Of a DNA stretch of 64,000 nt, positions 11,886-23,727 are shown piece by piece. The position numbers and the translations under genes are program-made. The stretch is from Parietaria judaica. Lineage: Eukaryota; Streptophyta; Magnoliopsida; Rosales; Urticaceae. How positions within the stretch are numbered: the stretch's first letter is position 1; each line of letters opens with the position of its first letter. Where the stretch lies: contig OX940862.1 in assembly GCA_954871525.1 (NCBI GenBank), positions 12,916,501-12,980,500 of the forward strand, given 5' to 3'. The notes beneath the pieces were generated by a model. It saw only the letters and a program-made list of their open reading frames with translations, did no database searches and was not told the origin of the DNA.

Positions 11886-14800
11886 TCAGCGGAACAATGG
11901 CAAAACGCCCCATTGGTGGAGAAAGCCCTGTCCGGTGGTGACCTCGAGTACCAGAAGAACGAGGACCGCTAGCATGGCTGCCCGGCCGTTCCAAGTCTCG
12001 GCGCTTTTCGTCCATCCCCATTCCCACACTGTCACCGGCGCCGGGAGCTCTCGGCGCTGGGAATCATACGCTGCTAATAACTCTTCCACGCTTCCGAGGG
12101 GAACCAAAGACTGAACAAGAAAATTAACCGGAAAATAGATTAGGGCCTCGAAATCTATTACAAACTTTGCTCACAAATGTCTTCTGATCACAAATATTGC
12201 GTATTACTCGTATCTCTTCTCCGTTATAATCAACTTTATAAGTATATATTAAAGGGTATTTCTGTCATTGTAGCTTAGTTCATTTGTTACTAATATCTCT
12301 CCGTAGTTACTGAATGTTATTGTAAGTAAATACATCAAAATATGGCCAAAAATATTAAACTGGGAAGTAATATTGCAGTTAACATAATTAGAAATTGCTA
12401 AATTCCAAGGTCAGATAAGAGTTCACAGAAGTACCTGTCGAGCTTCGAGATTGGAGACCGCCATTGCTCCAACATAGGGAAGGCTCTCAATCACAGCATC
12501 TGCCAGATCCGAGATAAAGGTCGGTTCACATCCTAGTGCCGGAACACGGCCCCAATTTTCTATGCCAGATTTTAGAGCCAATTCTTTGTACTCCACGTCA
12601 ATTTCTTCGAGTGTTTCAATATGCTCGCTTACAAAACTGCAAACCAAAGGCGAATTTTAGAACTAAGAGATCAAAAAGTAAAAAAAATAAAAGAAAACTA
12701 AGCTACCTAATTGGAACAGCAAGCAGATTTTTCACTCCTTTTTTGCCAAGGTCAATAATTGTGTCGTCCGTGTACGGTTTCAACCATTCAACCGGTCCAA
12801 CTCTGCTCTGACAGATCATTAATAAACACGAGTCAGAAAGTTGACCGAGTTGTTTGGATTTTGACAATTGCAAATGTGTTTTTAAATTATACCTAAGATT
12901 ATTGTAACATGAAAGTATACCTGATAAGCTAGAGTATACGGATTATTTATTTTCCGTTCCTCCAACTCTTCCATTATCAGATCGACACATTCCTCCATTT
13001 CGGCCTTATACGGGTCACCGGCCTCTTCCACATATGCAAGCGGCACCCCGTGAGCACTAAAGAATATTACACACTGAAGAAAGAAAGAAAAACACCCCGT
13101 AAGCACTAAAGAATATTACACACTGAAGAAAGAAAGAAAAACACCAGGGTCTGTAAAATACAATATAATTTATGACAGAGAAAAATCAATTCTATCATTA
13201 CGAAGCCATAATTTATGCCTCTGATAAGTCGTAAACCAACTATATTTGCAGATGAAAATGGCTTTACTTTGATTTTTTGTATTTTTATTTTGTATATCTC
13301 ATCGTAGTGAGAAAGTAATAATTAAAAAAATATAAATTATACATTCTGACGAGCGTCGAACTTGCGTAGCTCATCCTCAATTAAGTTTGCCATCGCCTTT
13401 ATATAACCTTCACGTTGGTACCAGGACGGTATCACTGTGTGCTGCATGTTGACCAAATATTCATCTTCCCTGGTCAATCAAATATTTCTTCGTCACAAGA
13501 ACACATTTATGTATAAGACTTTATAGATTATTATGACTGGGTTTGAATGTCACCGGAATATGCTCTCTAAGAGCCGGAGGCTTGATCCACTTGTTGATAT
13601 TGAAAATTGTGGGTAAAGCGGAAGGACAACAAGCTTAGTGATCCCATCTTTTTTAATCTGCAAAATGGTATTGTCGAAAATAGTAAGAAGATCTAAGAGA
13701 CTTTTTTAAAGTTACGATGAAGTGGACCAATCATGCAATGAAATCCCCGAACTTTAGTGATACGAAAAACTACGATAGAAGCTATGTAAGAGATACATAC
13801 CTGTTCTATGGCTTCTTCAGTAAATGGATGCCAATATCGCATACCTACATACACGTCCGCTGGAACGTTCTTTGACCAAAGGGATTTTTTCAACTCTTCT
13901 GCCTAAACAGGCAATGAGAATAACTCGTTACGTATCCGAAGAAAATCAATCCCTACCGAGAAAAAAACAGTCGTTTCCTTGAAGCAATAGAGTCAAAAGA
14001 AGTCACAAAGGATCATCATGATGAACAACAAAACCGATCATGAATGACCGGAACATATTTCAATAAATCGACTTCACGAGTGTTTATTCGCAAAGGTCAC
14101 CTGAGCATCAGTAATCCTTCGAAGCGGAGACCCACCGCCGATTGCAGCGTATCCTTCTTTGCTCTTCGGTGCCCTGAATACGGAAATGAACTGAGCCAAC
14201 GGCTTCTGCAGGAAGCGAAATAGCCTCGGAAGTCGAATGATATCCTGTTCCATTGTACAACACATCAAAAAACGCCGTATCTCATGTATATACTATATAA
14301 TATAGTCCTGAGTATTGATGACCACTTCCACAATATTAAATTAAAAACAGCAATACTAAAATAAGCAATTAACAATAGTTTAACACAAGTCCTCTGCTTT
14401 GAACAAAGAACATTCGCTCAGGACTACGAATTATTTATCAATTTCTCCAAAATCTACCAAGATTCTTTGTTAGCTGTAATCGAATATAATATTGCTCAGT
14501 GTTCACTGTCAAAAGCAAAGCTTTACTTCAAGGAGTCAACCACAGCGAAAAATTGAGCACAATTTCAATAGCTAAGCTCGCATATGAGAGAAGGAAAATG
14601 GCTTTAACTGGATCGGCGAAGAGGTTGAAGAGGAAAGGTTGAACATCGTCGAGAGTCTCGGGACCTCCGAGATTCAGCAGCAAAACCCCGACCTTGTCGT
14701 TCCCGGTCAATGGCGTCGCCGGAGAAACTTTCGCCTCCGAATCCACCAACACCTTCAGCGCCGGCAATCTCTTCCTCCCCGATTTCTCGCTGAACAGCAG

Positions 14801-15035
14801 CGACGACTGCGTCGAGCTGAACCGCGACACCGAGCAGCTCCTCGATAGACTGGCCTCGATGCGCGAGCTGCAGATCGCGCGGGGCAACACTCTGCAGAAG
14901 ATTCCTGAGCTTTCCGATGAAAATTCCAGACGAAAGAAAGAAACTAGAAGCGGAGACTCACCGGTGGTGGCTGTGGTGATCGAGAGCGGCGCTGGAGGAG
15001 ACGCTCCACGGCGACATCGCTAGAGACTCGGCCAT
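11886..15035 (-). CDS. FC2: Ferrochelatase, chloroplast type with C-terminal LHC motif (FC2-like)
   Basis: Inserts Fe2+ into protoporphyrin IX, the last step of heme synthesis. Exons (5' to 3'): 15035-14962, 14891-14609, 14244-14101, 13912/13902-13801 (start read as 13902), 13657-13554, 13469-13343, 13073-12921, 12807-12707, 12636-12435, 12110-11886; 504 residues, every phase consistent. The first ~80 residues are Ser/Arg-rich, a plastid transit peptide. The core runs from [14 protein letters not shown] through [11 protein letters not shown], the catalytic-His motif FFSAHGVP (His about 286) and [11 protein letters not shown]-terminal extension ends with a single hydrophobic helix containing [10 protein letters not shown] (about 468-477), the chlorophyll-binding-like motif that separates the FC2 type from FC1. 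FC2 mainly supplies plastid heme in green tissue, consistent with the G-box upstream. Confidence 0.94.
13025..13145. repeat. 49-bp tandem duplication across a ferrochelatase splice acceptor
   Basis: A unit containing CACCCCGTGAGCACTAAAG and then ATATTACACACTGAAG with an AAGAAAGAAA tail occurs twice in tandem with an offset of 49 bp and essentially one difference (GTGAGC / GTAAGC). On the minus strand it doubles the polypyrimidine tract, the AG acceptor and the first ~20 nt of the exon encoding [11 protein letters not shown]. Confidence 0.85.
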
Positions 15036-15188
15036 GGAATCGCTGAGCTTGAGGGCGAGAGAGAATCACAGTGCATGCAAGATCAACGGAGTGAGAGTGG
15101 TCGGAGGAGAGAGAGATGCTGAATCGTCGGCCATGGAAATAGGGATATCGTGATTGGGGCCATTGAAGTACTAGCGTCACGCTTCGGA

Positions 15189-15194
15189 CACGTG
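15189..15194 (-). promoter_or_regulatory. G-box upstream of FC2
   Basis: CACGTG in the context GGACACGTGGCG lies about 155 bp upstream of the ferrochelatase start. ACACGTGGC is a classic light/ABA-responsive G-box/ABRE. One TGTCGTTT (15263-15270) lies just beyond it. Confidence 0.5.
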
Positions 15195-15279
15195 GCGTCG
15201 CGTTAGCCACTTGCATCTTGATCCGACGGTCGTTAGATGGTGTGAGCGTACTGACAATTTCGTGTCGTTTTTTGCTAAT

Positions 15280-17500
15280 TCCACATATGGTCCAATCCGA
15301 TGCTTTGTTTATCCCCTTTGACCCCGCCACGTAGGACTTGGTAATACATATATATATTAATTTAGATTGCAATAAATATAGATTTTTTTTCCTACGTTGA
15401 AAATATCTAGTAAGTAGTACGAAGAAAGACACATTGGAAAATATAAAATTATCCATAAGCTACTTATTCTTTTGGCTGAAAATGGCTCCTAATTGGATAA
15501 CGAGGGACTAGAGCTTTCGGTTAATAACGACGTGAGCAAAACAAGAGCAATGGCCGACGATTTCGTGCCTGGGCGAGCTACGATTTTCTATTTCCGAGCA
15601 CCCCTATAGTTGACTTGCAATCATCAACGGTTGTGGGCTTATAGTTGTTGAGGTGAAAAAATCACGTCCGCAGTCACGGTGTTACAGTTGGTGTAATTTT
15701 GAGTTTAAATTACTTTAGAGTTTGGGTTTTTCGGTATATCACGTTGAAATAGACGAGTGTCAAAGAGAATGAGTCGGTGTTTTGAGTGATTAGGCCTCGA
15801 TGTGGAACCCTTTTACGAGTCTATTGATGGTGAAAAGATATGATTATTTGTACATGACCTTAGCCCTCTATTTATAATAAGCTAAATTATTCAAACTAGT
15901 CCTCGTAAATGGGTTGTCACAATTGTGTTCGATTCCCTCGTAATGGCCATGATTGCATGGTTGTAATCGTGAGCATAACCATCATCGTCAATCAGCTAGA
16001 GCACCGTTTGCGCCACGCTGATGTTGTTTGCACCACGCTGATTGCTTCAATCACGCCTCAAGTCTTTGTCGTCTGTACTATGGGCCTCATCGTTGATTTG
16101 GTCGTCGCTCTTATTGTTTGTTGGCAATGATCTTCGTCGATGAGGTTTCATCGATGGAGATCATCGTGGCATGTTTCCTCGTCGGTGAGGGTCTTCATCG
16201 CCGTTCTCCATGTCGCTTGTCTGACCATAAACTCATTTTACTTGGTCAACTGAGCTTGTGTGGGTGGTGGGCCTTTGATGAATATGGTCGAAATCTATGA
16301 ACAATAAAGATAGATTTCGTCGTAACAATGTAAATTGTTGTAGACAAAATCGTACCTAAATAGTAGTTCAATCAACATCTGAAAACTTTATCAAATATCG
16401 GAATTTGGCTAGTTCGAGCATGAAACCAAAGTTGAGTGCAAGCCTGGTATTGACTAGGTGAACAAGGCCGGAGTTGGAGCTTCTAAATTTAACGGCTTTT
16501 AACATTTTTATATTTAATTAAATATGAAAAATTTAATTTTTTTAATACTAAAAAGACTCCAATAATCTCCCTTGTTTAGAAAAATATTATTTTGCTGTAC
16601 TACATTTACCATAGTTGGTCGTTGGGAAAATTGATTGAACCGATTTATAAATGGTAACATATTATTTAATCATCGTCAAATATTGTGACTTGTGAGACAT
16701 CAATCACACTTTTGTGATAAGTTGATAATCTCAAACGACAAATTTTTCACGAGGGAATTTTTTGGTAAAAAACACATTAGAGTGAGGCATAACTTAGTAT
16801 ATTTATGCTGAGTGAGAAATATGTTACAACTAGAGTAAGTTACATCAAAATTAAGAAAATAACCACTTGAACTAAATCTTTTTAGAGCAATTGATGGTTA
16901 AAACCGCGAATGAATAAATGAAAATCAAGTATATCGGGTCAATGGTTAAAATATCATCTATGTGCAATAAGATAACGTCGTCATTAAAATTGATGAAGTA
17001 CATATAGAAATCTAAACTGAATCCTGAAATGTAAAATCTCATTCAGAGCTAGCTTTTCATGGTCAATATATATAATGACAAAACTAGAATAGCCGATTTC
17101 TACTCTTAAAACTCAAAGAAGATTCCCAAAATCAAATTTCGAATCTTGTAAACGCCAATACAATCATGTTATTTTAAAGACCGCGACTTTTTACTTATTT
17201 CCCGTATTTGGAATATGTCAAGGAATCTCCCGTATTTGAAAGAGACAATTAAGGGGAAATTTCTCAGAAGCTAAAATTATTCGTAATTGCAATGAGAAAA
17301 TCTATATCTAACCGCCCCTTTTATAAATATAGTAAGAATTTCATTAAAAGACAGGTATCATTTATTTCTGTCGTTTTCTGTTATTAGTAACGAAAGGAAT
17401 TTTGTGTATTGTAATTCTCAGCAGGTTTTATTTCTGTAGTGTATCGTTAGCTACTCCTACTTAGCTCTGGGGAAAAATTAAATTGAAATAGGAAGAAAAG
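15280..17500. other. Intergenic region, probable decayed repeats
   Basis: No gene is supported. From about 15480 to 16320 the composition is less AT-rich, with short unsupported open frames and a TATTTATAA box near 15870. This could be a decayed LTR, but no paired terminal repeats were found. From 16480 to 17350 it is AT-rich with nothing recognisable. Confidence 0.35.
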
Positions 17501-17529
17501 AAGAAGAAGAAAAAAGAAGAGCTCGTCGA

Positions 17530-17800
17530 AGTTGACTTTGACAAGGGACCCACTTCTGATGACGTGGCACACCTTGAGATGTCGTTCGTACAGCGCGTGC
17601 GCCACACTCTAGTCTCGTAGATTCTCCGTGTTTGAAACTCAGACGCGCGCGCGGAGGCGCGTAGGATGATCGCGATATAGCGTCACGCGCCAGCTGGTGT
17701 GAGACGCGCGAGCCACACTTCACGCGCGAAAGCCGCAGAGAGGCACACAAATGCAGAGTGAAGAGACTGGTCGCAGTTTGCGCAGCAACATGTGGGCCCC
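17530..17800. promoter_or_regulatory. Orphan CpG-rich island with W-boxes, an ACGT element and many CGCG cores
   Basis: Unlike its AT-rich surroundings, this stretch has two W-box cores (TTGAC at 17532 and 17538), TGACGTGGC at 17560-17568, and at least nine CGCG cores between about 17593 and 17727 (CAMTA-type CGCG boxes). A 110-codon open frame on the minus strand is Arg/Ser-rich with no recognisable domain and is probably a by-product of composition. No gene model starts within 1 kb. Confidence 0.4.
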
Positions 17801-18487
17801 ACTGGACCAAAAGTGTAAAAGGAGCAGTTAATAAGATTAATTAGAGAATAAATAAGTACTACTGTACTAGTGTAAAATAGAGAGTAATTGGCAGATACCC
17901 TTGGACTTTGGTGGTAAGTGTACTTTCATCTCTGAATTTTAGCTCGTGGCAAAAATACTCATTAATCCTTATGCTTTAAAAAGTAACAAATCATCACCTA
18001 CTTAATTAAACTAAGGGATTCTTGTGGCGTAATATACACAATCTCATACCAACTGTGCCCATATGTTATCAATTTCTTTTAGAGATACTAGTATCTAAAT
18101 TCCAAAATACAATGTCTAGGTAATTTCATTTAGGTCGAGTTAACATTAAGCTAAAAATATTTATATGTATATAGTCCTCCGAGCTGGAACGTTGATGTAA
18201 TTGTCCTAAACGGGGACATTGACGTATGTGTATTGTTAGCTTGATAAACATAGCTTGACAAAATTAAATTTGAGCCTCAACACTGATACGTGGTCCTTGG
18301 GGATAATTATCGCTAAGAAAATGATTTAAAATTTACCGGCACACTTAGCCGTAAAATATATTTGAGTGAATCATGTGTTTGGCACAAATGTACAGTATCC
18401 GTAACTTTTTATCGCGTACGGTGTGACTTTTAAAACTTAAAAGTATATAGCAAATAAACATTCTCCAGGGAGTAGTGTGTTGTTCCG

Positions 18488-18970
18488 TAGGCCTAATATC
18501 GGAGCGGATATTCATTGTTTTTTACAATATGGTATCCGGATAGTCACAAATCACTATCCGAATTTTGATACCAGTTTTTTCAAAACTCGATTTTAGTATC
18601 CGAATTCGATTATAGGATTTGCATCCGATTTTTATCCGGATTCATTTTTTTAATTAAAAAAATACGTAAAACGTACATGGTCTTAAGTGGGTGTATAAGG
18701 TCTATGGTCAAACTATTTTAAAAGTGAAATGTGAACTCTAAAACCCTCAAATAAACTAAAGGGAAACAAATAAAATAAAAACCGACTTTAAAAACCGGAT
18801 ACCGAGATTCTGAATATTAAAGTAACAAAACCCCAATATCCGGGTCCGGGTTAAATCCTGATCCAGTTCTAATCCGGATCCGGATATCCGAATTCATATT
18901 TGGATTCGGATTTTAAAATCGGATACGGATCAATATTTTCATTGGTTTCAGGATTTTATTTGCAGGCCTA
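18488..18970. mobile_element. hAT-like nonautonomous element (probable)
   Basis: The left end TAGGCCTAATATCGG and the right end ...TTTGCAGGCCTA form short inverted termini. The interior is built of GGATATCCGGATCC-like words typical of plant hAT-type MITEs. A clean 8-bp target duplication is not seen, so the assignment is tentative. Confidence 0.4.
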
Positions 18971-19189
18971 GTGTTTTGAAAACATATAGCACATTGATGC
19001 TAAAAAATAAAACATCGGGTAAAAAATGCATCAACTTCAAAGTTTAGGGGCATTAATGCCAATTATTTTAAATAAGAGAGAGAGAGATTAAAATAAATAA
19101 GAAATGGATGGAAAAGTTGCAATCAGAAATTGTTTGTTTTGTTGGAAAAGCAGTTCGGAATGCTCAGAAGCTGATTTAATGCTTTTATT

Positions 19190-19206
19190 TTCTCTCTCTC
19201 TCTCTC
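19190..19206. repeat. CT microsatellite in the SANT-gene promoter region
   Basis: A pure CT run sits about 50 bp before the presumed transcribed leader of the downstream gene. CT-rich tracts are common near plant transcription starts. Confidence 0.6.
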
Positions 19207-19939
19207 TTTCGCTTCCTTCAAAAATATATTTGACGATATTCCAAATTCAACACTCTTGCTCTGTCGAATTTCGATAACACCAAACCGAGCTCTGACCGGA
19301 GAAGAAGAAGAAGAAGAAAGTGCTTCGCCGGACGATTTCTCAGCTCCGACTCCAACTCCGTCGTCGTTTAACGGTTCCGTACTCTCAACTCTCTATCTTA
19401 TCACCGTCTTTCCGAAACAAATGAATGAGCTCAGTTCTTGCTGTTTTCTTGATGATGAAAAGAGATTTCTTGGTGAAGAAAACGAGACACTTCTGATGTA
19501 ACAGATTCTGCAGAAAACGTGGATGAATTTTGGCTATTTTCAAATAATTTAATGTGCTTGAGCCATTCTTGAAGCTGAGAAATGATTCTGATGGGTTGAA
19601 TATGTGCATGAATTAATGGCGTCTTTGTTGAAATTACCAATTACCAACTGCAGTTTTGCTTTGTCTATGATTTTTAGTGGCCAGTAGGAGGTGCATTTGA
19701 GTAATTAATGATTCTTGAGTTTTTATGTAGTTCTCTTAGCAACTAAGTGCTTTAATCAGCATTGAATATATTCATTTTGTTGTTTATGGGAATTAGATTC
19801 TTTTTTATCTTTGCAGGCTCTTTCCTTTCGAGAATATGATGCCGTAGATATGATTTTGAGAGCCCGAATTTGGAACTTTTGTGATTCCGGGTAGTGCGAT
19901 TTACAAGATTTGTAATAGATTTGCTTGTTTAGAGATTAA

Positions 19940-22900
19940 ATGTTGGGGTGCAAAGTGTTCTTGACGTATAAGCGGAAGAGGCTGACGGGCAATGGTCACG
20001 TTCACGCCCATGGAAACGAGTGTCGTAACTTGTACAACAGATTGATTAATAAAACCCCGTCGAAAGACGAAGCGGGCAGCTCTTCGGTAAGGAATCTTTA
20101 AACTTTCGCAGTTTCGATTGTCAGATGGTATTATCGACTTTTTGGAAATTCAACCCTGATAACTTTTTGAATGATTTCTTACAGATGCAAACTTTGGGTA
20201 GATTAGAGCCCGAGAAAGATGTAAAAGACGACGACATAGCTGGACCGTCTACTACAAATAATGGTTTGGAGAATGATCCATGTGACCCTAATAAGGACTC
20301 ATCGGAACCTTCTAAAAAGAGAAAAGTTAGTTTCGAAGCCCATGAAGATCCGACGGTGCCGAAAACATCAAGCATGGATATATCAGCTTCACTTTCTGAC
20401 GATAAACCCGATGTTTTATGTCGCGATTCTTCCGAATTTACCAAGTTCAAAGCTCCTCTGATGACCTTCGTTCGAAGATGTAAAAGAAAAAGGATCACGG
20501 AAGTTGGTGATACCGGATCGAAATCACCGTTGGACGGAACAAAATGTTCAACAGTCACGCAATGTGATGGCACATTTTCACACGGAGCAGGCTCTAATTT
20601 GAAGCCTCGAGAAGAGGTTCACGATACGGGTGATGTGGTTCCCCAGGCTGAAAATAAAGTAAGTTGTCTTCCGTTCTGATGACTTCTTCAATTTTATGTT
20701 AGGAAATCGTTATATCTATGAAGTTGAGTTTGCATTATCGGTTGCTGCATTTCGGAAAACAGATGCACTCACTCCTCTTCCACTTTCATGCATCGGATGA
20801 GAAACTTAATTAATAAATGGATTCTATATGAGAAACTTCATAAATTATACTCCAAAAGAGGGATTCTTACAATTTCATGGTCATACAAAAATTGGAGAAT
20901 CATATGTATCTTTCACTGTGATGAGTGAAATACCCTTTTCTTCGCTTGATATCATTGCTCTATCTTTTTTCTCCTTTGTGTATAATTTCCTAGGCGTACT
21001 ATATGTCTATACCAAGCCATATAAGGAAAGGATATTTCCGTCATCACAGTGAATATACATATAGTTCTCCAATTTTCGTTAAAGTGACTATAAAATTGTA
21101 AAAAGCTCTCTTTAGAGTATAGTTTATGAAGTTCCTCTTCGATATATGGTTACAGATACCCGAGGTTGTTTCTACGTGTCCCTACACCGAGCCTGCTCCT
21201 GATTCTGAAGTGTAAGTCTTTCTGAATTTAAAAAATACTTAAATTCTAGGATTTCTGTGTTTATGATTCAGCTGCTATACGTTCTTAACAGGTTGACTTT
21301 TGAGGGCAAAAATCCCGTGGTTAACCTAAATTCATCCAAGGATGGCTTGAATAAAGATGAACAAGTACTTGACCAGAAAGATGTCCAACAAGATCTTTCT
21401 GCTTGTTTTCTTGGGATCTCTTTGAACAATGCGGTGAAAGATTCCTCTTCTAACGACAAAGGAGTAGGCAAAAAACCTGCAAAAGAAGATTCCAAAAAAG
21501 AAGAATCTCTAAATATCTTGAATAACGGTCCGAAAAAAATAGCAGAAGCATCACATCCTTTTCTGGACCTTTCCATTACTCCTACTGGTATGATACTACA
21601 TTCCAAAGAATAACTGGCATTTTTGCCCCTTAAACTTTGCATGATGGTGCAGTTTGCCCCCCATGCCTTAGTTTTTCTTGGCGACAATCTGAACTTTCAA
21701 AATAGTACATTGCCCCCTATGCGTTAAAATATGCGGGAATATATATAACATATGTGCAACACTAACTTATTTTAGGGTATTTTCCTCAATTTTGTTCTCC
21801 CTTTTTTTTTTTTTTTTTAACTTATCTTCAAGAACTAGACTTTTTGAATGCTTCACAATAGTGTCTAAATCTGATATATTGATTTCGTTCGGTAATCAAT
21901 TGGCAGAAATACTCTAGTGTAAGTCATGCGTTGCGCACAAGTCTATATTTTCTGTCATTTTTATGTGCATAGGGGACATTAGGCTACTTATTGAAAGTTC
22001 AGAAGGCACTACTGCAATCAGCCTACTACAAAATTACAAACAATTTACAATTTAGCTTCATCTTTTAATGGGTTTTGTATTAGATTCAAGTGGTACGGTG
22101 GAATGCAATGCCTACTTGGAGTCAAATTCTCAAAGGCGATCCGGTCACGCTCACGCGATACGGGAAACTCTTTTGGGATCCATGGACTCGACTAGCAGAA
22201 GTCACGCAGCCGTTTTGCGTCAAAGATATCCTCCAGAAATGTTATTCGGTGAATCTAGTTCGACCCAAAATTCTCATTTATGCCCAGATTCGTGGGCATA
22301 TACGAAAGGACCCGTCATCATGGCCGATTTCAAGGATAATGATAAACCTTCTCTTGTTCCACTGGACTTCTTATCAAAAGACAGGTGTTTGCAGGTACAT
22401 AATTGTCAATCTTTGTTCTACTTATTTTCTAAATTAATTTATTTGTTAATTGTTGCTTCTGTGTAAAATTAACTAGATTATGTGCAGATTTTGTACATTT
22501 ATTTAAGGTACTGTATTAGGTTTTATTAACATTCTGATTTATAATTCCTGAATCATATACCAAATTAATGTATAAAACTAAGTTTTATGAGGTAGTGTCA
22601 CAATTAGTTTGTTTATTATTGCATATATGTATCTTCATGTTTATTATTACATCTAAATTCGGATGCCCTAAAAATTTCTTTAGTTTATGTAGATTTCTCT
22701 AAATTTCTATTGTATTTGAATGTTTATTTTGCAGTTATTTGCGGAAGAAAGCACTGAAGAAAGCACCCGACCAGTATACACACGGCTTGAGGCAACAAAC
22801 TCGGCGCCGAAAAGAAACTCTCCACCTTTTTTAGGTCTGGGTTTGCCCACAAGGCCGAAAACCACTAGATTTGCTTGCGATAGTAGTTTCATGACATTCC

Positions 22901-23727
22901 CCTTCTCAAATCCCGTGGATGAAACCCTAGAGTCTTTCGAGCCTTCCTCAAGCCAATTGACCTCGCTTCTTAGACACAAGTCCGTTCTCGACGGAATTGT
23001 GAACCAGGCAAGAGGCTTGAGCGAGCGGGATTTGAGTCATACCAAGCTCAAGCTGTACAATTCTTCGTGGACCGAAGAAGAGCTGGATTCTTTGTGGGTC
23101 GGTGTGAGAAGATACGGAAGGAAGAATTGGAATGCGATGATCCGAGACCCGAGATTACGGTTCTCCTCGTGGAGAGTGGCACGGGACCTAGCTGAGCAGT
23201 GGGAAGAGGAGCAAACCAAGCTTTTGCAGGGCGCCACCGTAGGGAATTGCAGAGAGATCACTGCAGAGGAAACACGGCTCTCGCTCGGAGACGTGTATAA
23301 TTCTCGTAGAGAACGCAAAGTCTCGAGGAGGGCAAGGTTCAAGTCCAAGGCTGTCCCGAAGCACAACCCTCCGCCCATGTCAGCGCATGGGAGTCTCCCT
23401 CATTGGTTGAGAGAAGCGGTTTTTTCTCCCCCAGCGAGTTGGAGACAGCCGCCGCTTGCTCCGGCCGTCGCATCGGTCGCTCATCCACATATGATGCCCC
23501 CAAACTGGCCTTGTTTTGATCAGTACGACTTGAGCTCGAGGCAGCAGAGAAATGAAACGAACCATACGGGCTGTGGGTTCCAGCGAAATGGGGCAGAGAG
23601 TACATCCGCCGGGGCTCATCACCCCGGCCCTCCATCGGGGACAAGTATTGCTGCTGATGTGATCGTCATCGAGAGCGACGCGTCTTCGGAAGAGACGATA
23701 TCCGATGATCATAATGCTAGACAGTGA
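19940..23727 (+). CDS. SANT/Myb-like protein resembling the C-terminal region of CHR4 chromatin remodelers
   Basis: Exons 19940-20086, 20185-20658, 21156-21211, 21292-21587, 22084-22394 and 22735-23727 join in frame to 758 residues. A 5' UTR probably lies near 19250-19830 with its own intron. The start MLGCKVFLTYKRKR is basic. A nuclear-localisation-like KKRKVS (exon 2) and the cluster RRCKRKRIT follow. The middle is acidic, Ser-rich and low complexity. The conserved module is in the last exon: WTEEELDSLWVGVRRYGRKNW, DPRLRF and LAEQWEEEQTKLL, a SANT-like helix set, then LPHWLREAV and a Pro-rich stretch ending in IVIESDASSEE. The same module order is known near the C-terminus of plant CHR4 (Mi-2-like) proteins, but no chromodomain, PHD finger or helicase is present here. 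Role inferred: nuclear, chromatin associated. Confidence 0.8.
20830..21137. mobile_element. 308-bp MITE in intron 2 of the SANT gene
   Basis: The ends GAGAAACTTCATAAATTATA and, as reverse complement, GAGGAACTTCATAAACTATA begin inverted repeats that stay alignable for about 100 bp (including TTGGAGAA and TCACTGTGATGA). The flanks TTCTATAT and TTCGATAT form an 8-bp target duplication with one mismatch, suggesting a hAT-type MITE. No coding capacity. Confidence 0.7.
21620..22040. mobile_element. Degenerate inverted-repeat element in intron 4 of the SANT gene
   Basis: TCTGAACTTTCAAAATAGTA...CCCCCTATGC near 21688-21722 is matched in reverse complement at about 21968-22004 (GCATAGGGGACATT...TTGAAAGTTCAGA). 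The pair frames about 250 bp including a poly-T run. Outer limits are uncertain. Confidence 0.4.

Noticed and set aside
15480..16320. A solo LTR or pararetrovirus-like fragment
   Set aside because: A TATTTATAA box and mixed composition are suggestive, but no terminal repeat, target duplication or protein match could be found by eye.
17478..17810. A 110-codon gene on the minus strand in the CpG-rich island
   Set aside because: Arg/Ser/Cys-rich composition follows from the CGCG content; no domain, splice pattern or start context supports it.
22090..22437. Alternative frame in exon 5 of the SANT gene (WSQILKGDPVTLTRYGKLFW...)
   Set aside because: It looks protein-like, but the splice phases of exons 4 and 6 both require the frame reading DSSGTVECNAYLESN.
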